A DNA stretch of 46,540 bases from an uncultured Loktanella sp. (GCA_937132065.1 CAKZNT010000070.1:1-46540), one strand, 5' to 3'. Positions 1 to 9,163 are shown, counted from the stretch's first letter. Program-made: numbers and translations. Notes: generated by a model not told the origin, from the letters alone.

Positions 1-565
1 AGCCTTTGCGAAACAGGTCCGGCGCGCCGCTCGGGTAGGCCTCAGTCACTGGATCGTCCGTCCATTCAATGCGACCCGCCCCCCCCATCATCCGCCAGGT
101 GATCGCAAATCCATCTGCCTCGGGCGCTGTGGCGAATAGGTCATTCAGATGGCCCCGCCCGACCTTGATGTTCACGTATTCATCCACGTCGAGCGCGATC
201 AGCCAGTCGCTGTTCACCACATCTTCAAGTTTACCTGCGCGCCGCAGGGCGAGGGGCTGTGGTTTGCCGCCGTCGGGCACCTTGTTGCGATGATGCGTGA
301 CCTCACCCATTTCTTCCAACCGGTCCAGCAGGGCATCAGTGCCATCGCCACAGTGGTTGGTGAACACGACAATCCGATCAAAGCCGATCAGACGGGGATG
401 GGCGATCCAATGCAGCAGAAACGGCGCTTCGTCCTTCATCATCGACAGAATTGTATATTGATGTTTGGCCATCAGATGCGACCCTGCTGCGTGTGGTTCA
501 CGTTTTACCTGCTCTTCTGCGCGTTCTGGCGCGTTTGCCAGTTGATCCGGCGTTAACAGCACCAT
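1..565 (-). CDS. Glycosyltransferase family 2-like protein (5' part; gene runs off the left edge)
   Basis: The reverse strand is open from position 565 to the window edge, giving about 188 residues of the N-terminal part. After a polar leader the protein reads MAKHQYTILSMMKDEAPFLL, followed by FDRIVVFTNHCGDGT and later WLIALDVDEY. This is the pattern of the Glyco_tranf_2_4 type (a GT-A nucleotide-sugar fold with a D-x-D-like DVDEY) common in Rhodobacteraceae. The likely role is transfer of a sugar to a surface polysaccharide; donor and acceptor cannot be read. An in-frame ATG at 472 is an alternative start and matches the family's usual N-terminus better, while 565 adds 31 residues. A run of eight C (G on the coding strand) at 79-86 lies inside the coding sequence. 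Confidence 0.75.
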   Translation of the reverse strand, partial: MVLLTPDQLANAPERAEEQVKREPHAAGSHLMAKHQYTILSMMKDEAPFLLHWIAHPRLIGFDRIVVFTNHCGDGTDALLDRLEEMGEVTHHRNKVPDGGKPQPLALRRAGKLEDVVNSDWLIALDVDEYVNIKVGRGHLNDLFATAPEADGFAITWRMMGGAGRIEWTDDPVTEAYPSGAPDLFRKG

Positions 566-707
566 AGCGACCTGAACCCTCAAGTCCACTGTTGCGAAGG
601 GGGAAACAATGCCGAATGCGACCAATTTGATGCAAAGCGACTTGACGTTGGGACGCAGAGGCCTTTGTTAAGTGTCAGACACCGCACTTCCAATGAAAGA
701 GGTTACC

Positions 708-1307
708 ATGGCTTTTGAACTTCCTGATCTTCCATACGCCCACGACGCGCTGGCAGCACACGGCATGTCTGCTGAAACCATGGAATTCCACCACGACCTG
801 CACCACAACGCCTATGTCACAAACGGCAACGCGGCGATTGCGGGCACTGAGTGGGACGGCAAGTCGCTCGAAGAGATCATCGTCGGCACTTACGACAAGT
901 CCGCAACGGCGCAAAACGGCATCTTCAACAACATCTCCCAGCTTTGGAACCACAACCAGTTTTGGGAAATGATGACACCAAACGACAGCGCAATGCCCTC
1001 CGAATTGGAAGCGGCATTGAACGACAGCTTCGGCTCTGTTGACGAGTTCAAAAAGCAGTTTTCCGCTGCGGGCGCGGGTCAGTTCGGCTCTGGCTGGGCT
1101 TGGCTTGTGAAAGATACCGATGGCGGCCTCAAGGTGACCAAGACCGAAAACGGTGTAAACCCGCTTTGCTTTGGCCAAACCACATTGCTGGGCTGCGACG
1201 TTTGGGAGCACTCCTACTACATCGACTTCCGCAACAAGCGTCCTGTTTACCTGACCAACTTCCTTGATAATCTGGTCAACTGGGAAAACGTTGCTTCGCG
1301 CATGTAA
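708..1307 (+). CDS. sodB: Superoxide dismutase [Fe]
   Basis: Converts superoxide to hydrogen peroxide and oxygen in the cytoplasm. The 199-residue protein starts MAFELPDLPYAHDAL, like other bacterial Fe-SODs. Metal-ligand motifs are visible: FHHDLHH near residue 28, WNHNQFW near residue 80 and DVWEHSYY near residue 165. NNISQLWNH carries the Gln typical of iron enzymes (manganese enzymes usually have a Gly/His arrangement there), so iron is the likely metal. The ATG at 708 was chosen over an in-frame upstream ATG at 672 because it has an AGAGG element close by and gives the standard family N-terminus. The gene is monocistronic and ends in a strong hairpin terminator. Confidence 0.95.
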   Translation: MAFELPDLPYAHDALAAHGMSAETMEFHHDLHHNAYVTNGNAAIAGTEWDGKSLEEIIVGTYDKSATAQNGIFNNISQLWNHNQFWEMMTPNDSAMPSELEAALNDSFGSVDEFKKQFSAAGAGQFGSGWAWLVKDTDGGLKVTKTENGVNPLCFGQTTLLGCDVWEHSYYIDFRNKRPVYLTNFLDNLVNWENVASRM

Positions 1308-1330
1308 TTGTCTTTGTTGATGAAATAACG

Positions 1331-1364
1331 AAAGGCCCGCTTAGAAATAGGCGGGCCTTTTGCT
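1331..1364 (+). terminator. Intrinsic terminator after sodB
   Basis: Perfect 10-bp stem aaaggcccgc/gcgggccttt (1331-1340 and 1351-1360) around a 10-base loop, placed 23 bases after the sodB stop. The T-rich right arm acts as the U-tract. Confidence 0.85.
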
Positions 1365-1421
1365 TTGGCTCTTGCCAAGGTTGTGTAAATCACGGCCAAT
1401 GCGTTTGAAGGAGAAAAGCAG

Positions 1422-2330
1422 ATGACTGACGGCACTAAGGGCGTAAGCGCCATGATCCTTGCCTGCACTGTTTGGGGGCTGTCGCCGCTGTATTACGCGC
1501 AGTTGGTGCATGTGCCGCCGCTTGAAGTTCTGTGCTATCGCAGCCTGTGGTCACTTGCATTTTTCGCGCTGATCCTTGGGGTGCAAGGACGGCTTGCAGA
1601 AGTGCGCGACGCCCTGTCAAACCCGCGTCAGGTCCTGACGATATTTGTCGCCGCCGCGATGATTGCGGGCAATTGGTTTGGCTTCATCTTCGCGATTTCC
1701 AACGGGCAGGGGATCGAGGCATCGCTCGGCTATTATATCTTCCCGCTGGTCGCGGTGGTGATTGGCAAACTGGTGTTTGCTGAAAAGCTGAAGTTTGCAC
1801 AATGGGTCGCCGTGGGCATTGCCGCGTTTGGCGTGGCGGTGTTGACCTTTGGCCTTGGGGTTGCGCCGTGGATCGCGCTCTGGCTTGCGGGCACATTCGG
1901 GGCTTACGGGATGATCAAAAAGCAACTGCCGCTTGGCCCTGTGGTCTCGGTGACATCCGAGGTTCTGCTGCTCGCGCCACTGGCGATTGCATGGATCGCG
2001 GTCATGGGCACGGGGGCAGGCGGCAGTAACGAAATCGGCACGCATGCGCTTTTGGCGCTGTCGGGGCCATTGACGGCCAGCCCGTTGATTTTGTTCAGCT
2101 TTGCGGCGCGGCGTGTGCGTATGTCAACGGTCGGATTGGTGCAATACCTGAACCCGACCCTGCAATTTGGCGTGGCGGCATTGATCATGGGCGAACTCGT
2201 GACCAAATGGCACGCGATGGCATTTCCGATCATCTGGATCGGGTTGTTGGTCTATACCGTTTCGCTTTGGCGTCAGGACAGGGCCGCGGCTAAAGCCTCT
2301 TCCAAAGTGGTGATGTCGGGCACGGCCTGA
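1422..2330 (+). CDS. rarD: EamA-family permease, RarD type
   Basis: A 302-residue inner-membrane protein with about ten hydrophobic segments in two EamA repeats. The N-terminus has the RarD pattern VWGLSPLYYAQL followed by E-x-LCYRSLWS, and the C-terminal repeat contains VGLVQYLNPTLQFGVA, a motif shared by RarD proteins. RarD was named for chloramphenicol sensitivity in Pseudomonas; its substrate is unknown, and members are generally treated as drug/metabolite exporters. A GAAGGAGAA element precedes the ATG. The last 58 bases overlap the 3' end of the convergent LOG-family gene. Confidence 0.88.
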   Translation: MTDGTKGVSAMILACTVWGLSPLYYAQLVHVPPLEVLCYRSLWSLAFFALILGVQGRLAEVRDALSNPRQVLTIFVAAAMIAGNWFGFIFAISNGQGIEASLGYYIFPLVAVVIGKLVFAEKLKFAQWVAVGIAAFGVAVLTFGLGVAPWIALWLAGTFGAYGMIKKQLPLGPVVSVTSEVLLLAPLAIAWIAVMGTGAGGSNEIGTHALLALSGPLTASPLILFSFAARRVRMSTVGLVQYLNPTLQFGVAALIMGELVTKWHAMAFPIIWIGLLVYTVSLWRQDRAAAKASSKVVMSGTA

Positions 2331-2830
2331 ACGAAATCGCGCAGGGACGGATCGGCGAATCCTTCTGCGATAAAGTGGTCTATCAGCCCAAGCAGCGGAT
2401 CCCAGAACCCTTCGGTATTGAGGATGAAGATCGGCTTGGTGTGCAGCCCGAGTTGCCGCCATGTCAGCGCCTCGAACAATTCGTCAAGCGACCCCGCACC
2501 ACCCGGAAGCATGACCACGGCATCCCCGTTCATGATCATCACCTTTTTGCGCTCATGCATGGTTTCGGTGATGATAAACGTGTCGAGATCACGCTTGCCA
2601 ACCTCCAGATCAAGCAGATGCACGGGGATGACGCCAAATGTCTTGCCGCCCGCCGCTTGTGCGGCTGACGCGACCTTGCCCATGAGCCCGACATCGCCTG
2701 CGCCGTAAACCAGACGCCAGCCGTTTTTCGCAAGCATTTCGCCTGTTTCAGTTGCCGCTGCGCCGTAACTGGCGCGTGCCCCGTCGCGCGACCCGCAATA
2801 AACACAGACTGATTTTTGAAGCATAGCCAT
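2273..2830 (-). CDS. LOG-family (TIGR00730) Rossmann-fold protein, probable cytokinin-riboside-monophosphate phosphoribohydrolase
   Basis: A 185-residue cytoplasmic protein. SVCVYCGSRDG at the N-terminus, GGADVG-like LVYGAGDVGLMG, MHERKK and the signature PGGAGSLDE identify the LYSINE DECARBOXYLASE-like/LOG family. Characterised members hydrolyse the N-glycosidic bond of nucleoside 5'-monophosphates, releasing ribose 5-phosphate; they are not lysine decarboxylases despite old annotations. The canonical PGGxGTxxE carries Ser in place of Thr, a conservative change. The first ATG (2830) has GAGGTG upstream; an ATG two codons later (2824) is possible. The gene overlaps rarD tail-to-tail by 58 bases and is divergent from the LysM gene across a roughly 100-base spacer. 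Confidence 0.88.
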   Translation of the reverse strand: MAMLQKSVCVYCGSRDGARASYGAAATETGEMLAKNGWRLVYGAGDVGLMGKVASAAQAAGGKTFGVIPVHLLDLEVGKRDLDTFIITETMHERKKVMIMNGDAVVMLPGGAGSLDELFEALTWRQLGLHTKPIFILNTEGFWDPLLGLIDHFIAEGFADPSLRDFVQAVPDITTLEEALAAALS

Positions 2831-2928
2831 TCTTGCACCTCGTTGAGCTGAATTCTTTGACCGCTCATAGCGCCGTTGCTATGCTTGCTCAACCCGCAGT
2901 CAGGCGGGCGATGGGGTGGGATCAACGA

Positions 2929-3993
2929 ATGGCAATGACGAATAACGCGCGGCTGGGACTTGGCGCTTTGGTCGCTGTGGTAATTGGCGTGGGGCTGGTG
3001 GCGCTCGTGCCAAAGCCAACGCCGCCCGTGATCACACCCGAAGTCGCCGCGCCCGTTGCCGCCATTCCTGCCGCGCCCGCGCAAGTCATTGTCATCGCGC
3101 CAAAGCTGGACACATTTCGCGTTGAGCCTGATGGCACAAGCGTGCTCGCAGGGCGGGCCGCGCCGCTGCAAGAGGTCGCGATTGTGCTTGACGGGCAGAC
3201 GATCGAGATCGCGACTGCGGACACCAACGGCAGTTTCGTGGCATTTCCCGTATTTGGCTACGCCGACACGTCGCGCACCCTGACACTGATCGGTGACCCG
3301 AACGGGCAGGCGATTGCCTCTGAGGACACCTATTTTATCGCGCCGATCACCCCGCCAGTCGTGGTAGCGGCGGCCCCCGAAGCCGAGACACCAACGGTGG
3401 CCCCCGAAGTCGAGCCCGCCCCGCCTGCACAACCAGCGCCCGCCGTCATTGTTGCAACGCCCGAAGGCGTGAAGGTGGCACAGCCCGCAAGCAACATTCC
3501 GCCCGAGGTGCTCTCCAACGTCGCACTTGATAGCATAACCTACGACCCAAGCGGTGACGTCTTGATCGCAGGGCGCGCAAGCGGGCGGGGGAATGTCCAA
3601 GTTTACCTTGATAATCAACCGATTACGACTTCGCGCATTGCGGCAGACGGGAACTGGCGCACCGATCTCCCGCAAATCGACACAGGCGTTTACACGCTGC
3701 GGGTTGATGAAGTGAGCGAGGCGGGCAAGGTAATCTCGCGGGTAGAAACCCCGTTTCAGCGCGAAGATCCCGTGGTCGTGGCGGCCCAAATCGCGACCCA
3801 AACCCAAACGCCCGACTTTCAGGTCGCGATGACAACCGTGCAACCGGGAACCTCGCTATGGGCAATTGCCCAAGACAGATTTGGTGACGGCATTTTATAC
3901 TTCAAAGTTTTTGAAGCAAACCGCGACCGCATCCGTGATCCTGATCTGATCTATCCGGGGCAAGTATTTCGCATTCCGCAGGGTGATGAATAG
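2929..3993 (+). CDS. Membrane-anchored LysM-domain protein with Ig-like modules
   Basis: About 354 residues. An N-terminal transmembrane anchor (about residues 7-25, LGALVAVVIGVGLVAL) is followed by a Pro/Ala-rich stretch, an Ig-like module (VLAGRAAPLQEVAIVLDG), a second Pro/Ala/Glu-rich linker, another Ig-like module (VLIAGRASGRGNVQVYLDN), and a C-terminal LysM domain running from VQPGTSLWAIAQDRFG to PGQVFRIP. LysM binds peptidoglycan, so the protein probably tethers to or surveys the cell wall from the inner membrane; no enzyme domain is visible. The start at 2929 follows a GGTGGG element and puts the anchor at the N-terminus. In-frame ATGs further upstream (2833, 2911) would add a poorly conserved leader. 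Confidence 0.82.
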   Translation: MAMTNNARLGLGALVAVVIGVGLVALVPKPTPPVITPEVAAPVAAIPAAPAQVIVIAPKLDTFRVEPDGTSVLAGRAAPLQEVAIVLDGQTIEIATADTNGSFVAFPVFGYADTSRTLTLIGDPNGQAIASEDTYFIAPITPPVVVAAAPEAETPTVAPEVEPAPPAQPAPAVIVATPEGVKVAQPASNIPPEVLSNVALDSITYDPSGDVLIAGRASGRGNVQVYLDNQPITTSRIAADGNWRTDLPQIDTGVYTLRVDEVSEAGKVISRVETPFQREDPVVVAAQIATQTQTPDFQVAMTTVQPGTSLWAIAQDRFGDGILYFKVFEANRDRIRDPDLIYPGQVFRIPQGDE

Positions 3994-4060
3994 CGCGCGA
4001 CCTCTGGTAATCTGGCGCTGACCTTCATAAGTTGCGGGGCTGACATTCGGAGCCTCGCAT

Positions 4061-5884
4061 ATGCGCCATCTTGCCAAAACCAATGAAAACCTGAGCAACG
4101 CCAAAGTTGACGGCTGGAACGTGATCCGCAGCGTGGTGCCTTACCTCTGGCCGCAGGGCGACACTGGCGTGAAAGTGCGCGTTGTGACATCGCTTGCCGC
4201 GTTGTTCCTGTCGCAGATTATCGCAGTGATCACGCCGCAATTCTTTAGCAACGCCGTTGACGCGCTTGCGCCAGAAGAGCCGTCTGCCGCGACTTATCTC
4301 GGCTTGGGCGCGGTTGGTCTTGTGCTTGCCTACGGGTTCGCGCGGCTGATGTCGGTGGGCCTTCAACAATTGCGCGATGTGATTTTCACCAAGGTCGGGC
4401 AGGGCGCTTTGCGGGCGCTGGCGCTTGAAACCTTCACGCATATCCATCGCCTCTCGATGCGCTACCATATCACCCGCAAAACGGGTGGATTGAGCCGGAT
4501 CATCGAGCGGGGCGTGAAAGGCGTGGAGTTCCTGCTGCGGTTCCTATTGTTCTCTGTCGGTCCGTTGATCGTGCAACTCGTGTTGATCGCCGCTGTTTTG
4601 TTCGTGACCTTTGATGTGTGGTATCTGGTGGTCGTGGTTGTGACCATCGGGCTTTATGTCTGGTTTACGTTTGCCGTGACCGAGTGGCGCGTCAAGATCC
4701 GCAAGGAAATGAACGATCAGGATACTGATGCCAACCAAAAGGCTATTGATAGCTTGCTCAACTTTGAAACCGTCAAATACTTTGGCGCGGAAAAGTGGGA
4801 GGCAGATCGCTATGACAGCGCGATGGAGCAGTATATGCACGCTGCGATCAAGACCAATTATAGCCTCGCATTCCTCAACTTCGGGCAGTCGTTGATCATT
4901 ACTAGCGGCCTTGTGGGCGTCATGGTGATGGCGGCCATCGGGGTGCAGAATGGCACGTTGACCGTTGGTGATTTTGTGCTGGTGAACGCCTATATGATCC
5001 AGATCACGATGCCGCTCAACTTCCTCGGGACAGTTTACCGAGAGATCAGGCAGGCACTGATTGATATGGCGGGAATGTTCGAATTGTTACGTCAGCCCGC
5101 AGAAGTTGTCGATAAACCGGATGCAAATGTTCTAAAAGTGCAAGGCGGCGAAGTCGTTTTGGACGATGTTCACTTTGGATACGACAAGGAACGCGCGATT
5201 TTGAAGGGGGTCGATCTGACGGTGAAACCCGGACAGACCGTGGCCATTGTCGGCTCTTCGGGCTCGGGTAAATCGACGATTGGCCGCTTGCTGTTCCGCT
5301 TTTATGACGTCACCAAAGGCGCGCTGCGCATCGACGGGCAGGACGTGCGCGATGTGACCCAAGAAAGCCTGCATGCTTTGGTGGGGGTGGTCCCGCAAGA
5401 TACCGTGCTTTTTAACGACACCGTGCATTATAACATCGCCTACGGGCGGCCCACGGCGACAGAAGCCGAGATCATCGCCGCCGCAAAAGCCGCGAAAATC
5501 CATGATTTCATCGCGAGCCTGCCTGACGGTTACGAAACAACGGTCGGCGAGCGCGGGCTCAAGCTTTCGGGGGGCGAAAAACAGCGGGTCGGCATTGCGC
5601 GCACGCTGCTGAAAAACCCGCCGATCCTTCTGCTCGACGAGGCGACCTCTGCTCTTGATACCGAGACCGAGATGGAAATTCAGGCCGAACTCAAGGCGAT
5701 GGCGCAGGGGCGCTCGGTCATTACCATCGCGCATAGGCTGTCGACAATTGCTGACGCCGATCAGATTGTGGTGCTCGAAGACGGAATAATTGTTGAGCAG
5801 GGCACGCATGATGCGTTACTTGCCAAGGACGGGCGATATGCGCATCTGTGGAACCGCCAGATCGAAGAAGACCCGACAGTTTAA
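4061..5884 (+). CDS. ABC exporter, Atm1/HMT type (fused permease-ATPase)
   Basis: A 607-residue half-transporter. Six transmembrane helices lie in residues about 40-330, with the motif RYHITRKTGGLSRIIERG typical of the mitochondrial Atm1 and bacterial Atm1-like group. The nucleotide-binding domain follows from about residue 360: Walker A GSSGSGKST, Q-loop VPQDT, signature LSGGEKQR, Walker B ILLLDEATSALD and H-loop IAHRLST. Atm1-like bacterial exporters act as homodimers and export glutathione-linked metals or sulfur compounds; the exact substrate here is inferred from the family. The stop lies 15 bases from the next gene's ATG, so it is probably co-transcribed with the MFS exporter. Confidence 0.9.
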   Translation: MRHLAKTNENLSNAKVDGWNVIRSVVPYLWPQGDTGVKVRVVTSLAALFLSQIIAVITPQFFSNAVDALAPEEPSAATYLGLGAVGLVLAYGFARLMSVGLQQLRDVIFTKVGQGALRALALETFTHIHRLSMRYHITRKTGGLSRIIERGVKGVEFLLRFLLFSVGPLIVQLVLIAAVLFVTFDVWYLVVVVVTIGLYVWFTFAVTEWRVKIRKEMNDQDTDANQKAIDSLLNFETVKYFGAEKWEADRYDSAMEQYMHAAIKTNYSLAFLNFGQSLIITSGLVGVMVMAAIGVQNGTLTVGDFVLVNAYMIQITMPLNFLGTVYREIRQALIDMAGMFELLRQPAEVVDKPDANVLKVQGGEVVLDDVHFGYDKERAILKGVDLTVKPGQTVAIVGSSGSGKSTIGRLLFRFYDVTKGALRIDGQDVRDVTQESLHALVGVVPQDTVLFNDTVHYNIAYGRPTATEAEIIAAAKAAKIHDFIASLPDGYETTVGERGLKLSGGEKQRVGIARTLLKNPPILLLDEATSALDTETEMEIQAELKAMAQGRSVITIAHRLSTIADADQIVVLEDGIIVEQGTHDALLAKDGRYAHLWNRQIEEDPTV

Positions 5885-5899
5885 CCGAAAGAAAACCTG

Positions 5900-7081
5900 A
5901 TGACCCTATTTCGCGCCGCTCTAATTCTGGGGCTACTTTCTGCTGTTGGTCCGTTTGCGATTGACATGTATTTGCCTGCGCTGCCCGCGATTGCGGCAGA
6001 TCTGAACGCCGAAGTTGCGATGGTGCAATGGACGCTGACGGCCTATTTCGTTGCATTCGGTTTTGCGCAATTGCTCTACGGGCCGTGGGCCGATCAGGCG
6101 GGGCGGCGCACACCGCTCTATTTCGGGCTTGTCGTTTTCATTGTCGGGTCTGTGCTCTCGGCCTTGGCCGCTGACATCGGGCAATTGATTGCCGCGCGTG
6201 CCTTGCAAGGATTTGGCGGGGCGGTTCTGATGGTCGTGCCGCGCGCCGTGATCCGCGACATGCACACGGGGTCGGCTGCCACACGGCTGATGGCGATGGT
6301 CATGCTCGTCATTTCGGTTTCGCCCATGCTTGCGCCGCTCGCGGGGAGCGGAATGATCGTGATTGGCGACTGGCGGCTTATCTTTTGGTCGCTGTGCGTG
6401 GCGGCCATTGCCAGCTTGTTCCTCGTCGGCTTTGCGCTTCCCGAAACGCTTGCCCGCGAACACCGTGTAAAGGTCAACCTGAAGTCGCTTTGGGCGGGGT
6501 CCAAGGTGTTGTTTCGCGATCCTGTTTTCATGGGGCTGACGCTGATCGGCGGCTTCGGGTTCGCAAGCTTCATGGTCTTTATCGCCAGCGCCTCGTTCGT
6601 CTATAGCGATCAGTTCGGATTGACGCCGACACAGTTCTCCATTGCCTTTGCAATCAACGCAATCGGGTTCTTTGGCGCATCCCAAGCGGCGGGGCCAGCG
6701 ATGGACCGGTTCGGCGTTGTGCCTGTGATGCGCGGGGCGGTCATCGGATTTGCGGCGGCGTCCGTCACCTTGTTCCTTGTCTGTCTGGCAGGGTTTGCGA
6801 GCCTCCCCGTGGTAGTTGCGGGCCTGTTTGCGGCCAATGCCTGCCTTGGGCTGATCATCCCGACAACGATGGTTATGGCGCTTGACCCGCACGGCGAAAT
6901 CGCAGGGCTGGCCTCTTCTCTCGGGGGCACACTGCAAATGCTGACAGGGGGCATCATGGTCGCAATCACGGGCCTTTTCTTTGATGGCACAGCGACGCCG
7001 ATGGTCGGGGCGATTGCGCTTTGCGCGCTCTTGGCGCTGGCGCTTTCGATGGTGACATTTCGAAAAATGACCCGCGCATAA
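5900..7081 (+). CDS. Bcr/CflA-family multidrug efflux MFS transporter
   Basis: A 393-residue inner-membrane protein with twelve predicted helices. FAIDMYLPALPAIAADL in helix 1 is the signature of the Bcr/CflA drug:H+ antiporters. The loop after helix 2 carries the MFS A-motif as GPWADQAGRRTPLYFG, and helix 5 begins AVIRDMHTG. Members export bicyclomycin, chloramphenicol or related compounds using the proton gradient; the substrate cannot be read here. It follows the Atm1-type exporter by 15 bases, with an AACCGAAAG-type weak ribosome site, so the two exporters are likely one transcription unit. Confidence 0.9.
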   Translation: MTLFRAALILGLLSAVGPFAIDMYLPALPAIAADLNAEVAMVQWTLTAYFVAFGFAQLLYGPWADQAGRRTPLYFGLVVFIVGSVLSALAADIGQLIAARALQGFGGAVLMVVPRAVIRDMHTGSAATRLMAMVMLVISVSPMLAPLAGSGMIVIGDWRLIFWSLCVAAIASLFLVGFALPETLAREHRVKVNLKSLWAGSKVLFRDPVFMGLTLIGGFGFASFMVFIASASFVYSDQFGLTPTQFSIAFAINAIGFFGASQAAGPAMDRFGVVPVMRGAVIGFAAASVTLFLVCLAGFASLPVVVAGLFAANACLGLIIPTTMVMALDPHGEIAGLASSLGGTLQMLTGGIMVAITGLFFDGTATPMVGAIALCALLALALSMVTFRKMTRA

Positions 7082-7187
7082 GTGGGCATCCGCCCTTTTG
7101 GCCAAGCAGGTCTTGGCAATCGGGCGGGCTTCACGATATGAACAGCCAACAACGCGCGGCATTCGCCGCAGCCAAGGGGATACAGAC

Positions 7188-7847
7188 GTGAGCGATACAG
7201 ACAGCTTTATCAACGAAGTCAGCGAAGAGGTCCGCCGCGATGCCCTATTCGGGTATGTGCGCAAATACGGCTGGATCGCAGTGACCCTTGTGCTCGTTCT
7301 CGTCGGGGGGGCCGCTTATAATGAATACAGCAAGGCCCAACAGCAAAATGCGGCGCAATCAGTTGGTGACGCGATGCTTGCCGCGATGGGCGAGAATGAC
7401 ACGGCCGCACGTGCAGCGGCGCTAGGCGCGATCGAGGTCGACGGGTCGGCCGCAGCCGTGACCGCACTTTTGACCGCAGCGACGCAGCAGGAAGCGGACC
7501 AGATTGCACAGGCCTCTGCCACCCTGAATGCCTTGGCGACAAACAGCGAAGTGCCCGAAATCTATCGGGACTTGGCGGCGTTCAAGGCGGCGATGCTGCC
7601 AAGCGACGATGTGGCGGCCCGCCAATCCGCACTCGAAACCCTGTCCCAGCCGGGCGCGCCGTTTCGCCTTTTGGCGTTGGAACAAATCGGCTTGATGCAA
7701 GTGGCCGAAGGGGATGAGGGGGCCGCGATTGCAACGATGACCACCATCGCACAAGACGCAGGCGCGACGCGGGGCTTGCGTGAACGGGCGCAAACCTTGA
7801 TTGTGGCTCTTGGGGGCACAATTGAAGCGCCCGCGACGACAGAATAA
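7188..7847 (+). CDS. YfgM-like tetratricopeptide membrane protein
   Basis: About 219 residues: a short cytoplasmic segment (SDTDSFINEVSEEVRRDAL), one transmembrane helix (about residues 25-42, WIAVTLVLVLVGGAAY), then an Ala-rich helical periplasmic domain of the TPR_21/YfgM type. In Escherichia coli YfgM associates with the periplasmic chaperone PpiD near the Sec translocon. The GTG at 7188 is preferred because AAGGGGA lies eight bases upstream and the N-terminus then matches the family; upstream in-frame ATG (7098) would add a 30-residue unlikely leader. Position immediately before bamB and der is the conserved yfgM-bamB-der order, which supports the call. Confidence 0.83.
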   Translation: MSDTDSFINEVSEEVRRDALFGYVRKYGWIAVTLVLVLVGGAAYNEYSKAQQQNAAQSVGDAMLAAMGENDTAARAAALGAIEVDGSAAAVTALLTAATQQEADQIAQASATLNALATNSEVPEIYRDLAAFKAAMLPSDDVAARQSALETLSQPGAPFRLLALEQIGLMQVAEGDEGAAIATMTTIAQDAGATRGLRERAQTLIVALGGTIEAPATTE

Positions 7848-7867
7848 TACGGCAAAGGGGTCGGATC

Positions 7868-9163
7868 GTGACAGTTAAGATAGCACTCGTTACAGGCCTG
7901 TTGGTCGCACTGACCGCCAGTTGCGGCGAACGCGATGTGATTTTGCCGGGCGAACGGATCGAGATTCGCGACACCGAGGCCTTTGTGAACCAGTCTGGCC
8001 CTGTCAATTTTGCAGCTGCGCGTCTCAATGCCGATTGGACCCACCGGAGCGGCGGTCCCGATCATCAGATCACCCACCCCAGCCTTGGCGCGGCCCTGAC
8101 CCAAGTGCTCGCTGTGAATATTGGCGCAGGCGATAGCAATCGCGCGCGCATCACCGCCGAACCCGTAGTGGCAGGTGGTGTCATCTACACAATGGACGCA
8201 CGCGCACGCGTGACGGCGACCTCTGCCGCGGGTGCAACTCTTTGGTCGGTTGATCTGACGCCACGGCGCGACCGCGCCGCCGATGCCTCCGGGGGCGGTG
8301 TCTCCGTGGCCCGCGGGCGGGTCTATGCGACGACAGGCTTTGGCGAGCTGACCGCACTCGATGCCAGCACAGGCGCCGAACTCTGGACACAAGACCTTGA
8401 TGCGCCGGGCACATCCGCGCCCACAGTCAAAGGTGATCTCGTCTATGTCGTGGCACGCAATAGCGCGGCTTGGGCGCTTGATGTGAACACAGGCCGCATT
8501 CAATGGCAGCTTAACGGCACGCCCTCTATCGCCAACTTTGGCGGCGGGGCAGGCGTGGCGGTAAACGACGACATTGCGGTATTCCCGTTCCCGTCAGGCG
8601 AGGTCGTCGCGACATTCCCGCAAGGGGGGATCAGACGCTGGTCAACTGTTGTTTCGGGTGACCGCCTTGGGCGGGCCTCTGCCGCGATCACCGATATTTC
8701 AGGCGATCCCGTGATTTCGGGCAACCGTGCTTACGTCGGTAACTTTGGCGGGCAACTGGCCGCGCTTGATCTCTTCAACGGCGACCGCATCTGGACAGCA
8801 AACGAGGGGGCGCTTGGCCCTGTCTGGCCTGCGGGCAACGCTGTTTTCCTTGTGAACGACCTCAACGAACTTGTGCGGCTGGACGCGGCCACGGGCGACC
8901 CCGTCTGGCGGGTCGCATTGCCCAGCCAAGAGCAAAAGCAGCGCCGCCGTCAAAAGCCGATTGCCGCGCATTATGGTCCGATCCTTGCGGGCGGGCGGCT
9001 GATTGTCGCCTCGTCCGAGGGCAATATGCGCATGTTTGATCCTGCCTCGGGCGCGCTCATCGGGGCCGTTCCTATTCCGGGTGGGGCGGCGTCAAACCCT
9101 GTTGTTGCGCAGGGCACACTCTACGTCATCTCCAAAGAAGGCCAACTGCTGGCTTTCCGTTAG
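7868..9163 (+). CDS. bamB: Outer-membrane assembly lipoprotein BamB-like (PQQ-like beta-propeller)
   Basis: A 431-residue exported protein, read from a GTG start at 7868, 20 bases after the preceding gene. The signal peptide ends LVALTASC, so Cys19 is the likely lipidated residue (the lipobox is weak, with Thr at -3). The body contains repeated propeller blades of the form GELTALDASTGAELW, AWALDVNTGRIQW, LAALDLFNGDRIW, LVRLDAATGDPVW and MRMFDPASGAL. BamB is an accessory lipoprotein of the BAM complex that inserts beta-barrel proteins in the outer membrane. The position between a yfgM-like gene and der is the standard context. Confidence 0.88.
   Translation: MTVKIALVTGLLVALTASCGERDVILPGERIEIRDTEAFVNQSGPVNFAAARLNADWTHRSGGPDHQITHPSLGAALTQVLAVNIGAGDSNRARITAEPVVAGGVIYTMDARARVTATSAAGATLWSVDLTPRRDRAADASGGGVSVARGRVYATTGFGELTALDASTGAELWTQDLDAPGTSAPTVKGDLVYVVARNSAAWALDVNTGRIQWQLNGTPSIANFGGGAGVAVNDDIAVFPFPSGEVVATFPQGGIRRWSTVVSGDRLGRASAAITDISGDPVISGNRAYVGNFGGQLAALDLFNGDRIWTANEGALGPVWPAGNAVFLVNDLNELVRLDAATGDPVWRVALPSQEQKQRRRQKPIAAHYGPILAGGRLIVASSEGNMRMFDPASGALIGAVPIPGGAASNPVVAQGTLYVISKEGQLLAFR

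Noticed and set aside
149..556. A plus-strand frame across the glycosyltransferase gene
   Set aside because: It is a shadow of the minus-strand glycosyltransferase, whose motifs are clear.
5933..7264. A 443-residue open frame opposite the Bcr/CflA transporter
   Set aside because: The composition (strings of R, H, Q, D, N) is that of a shadow frame, and no ribosome site is present.
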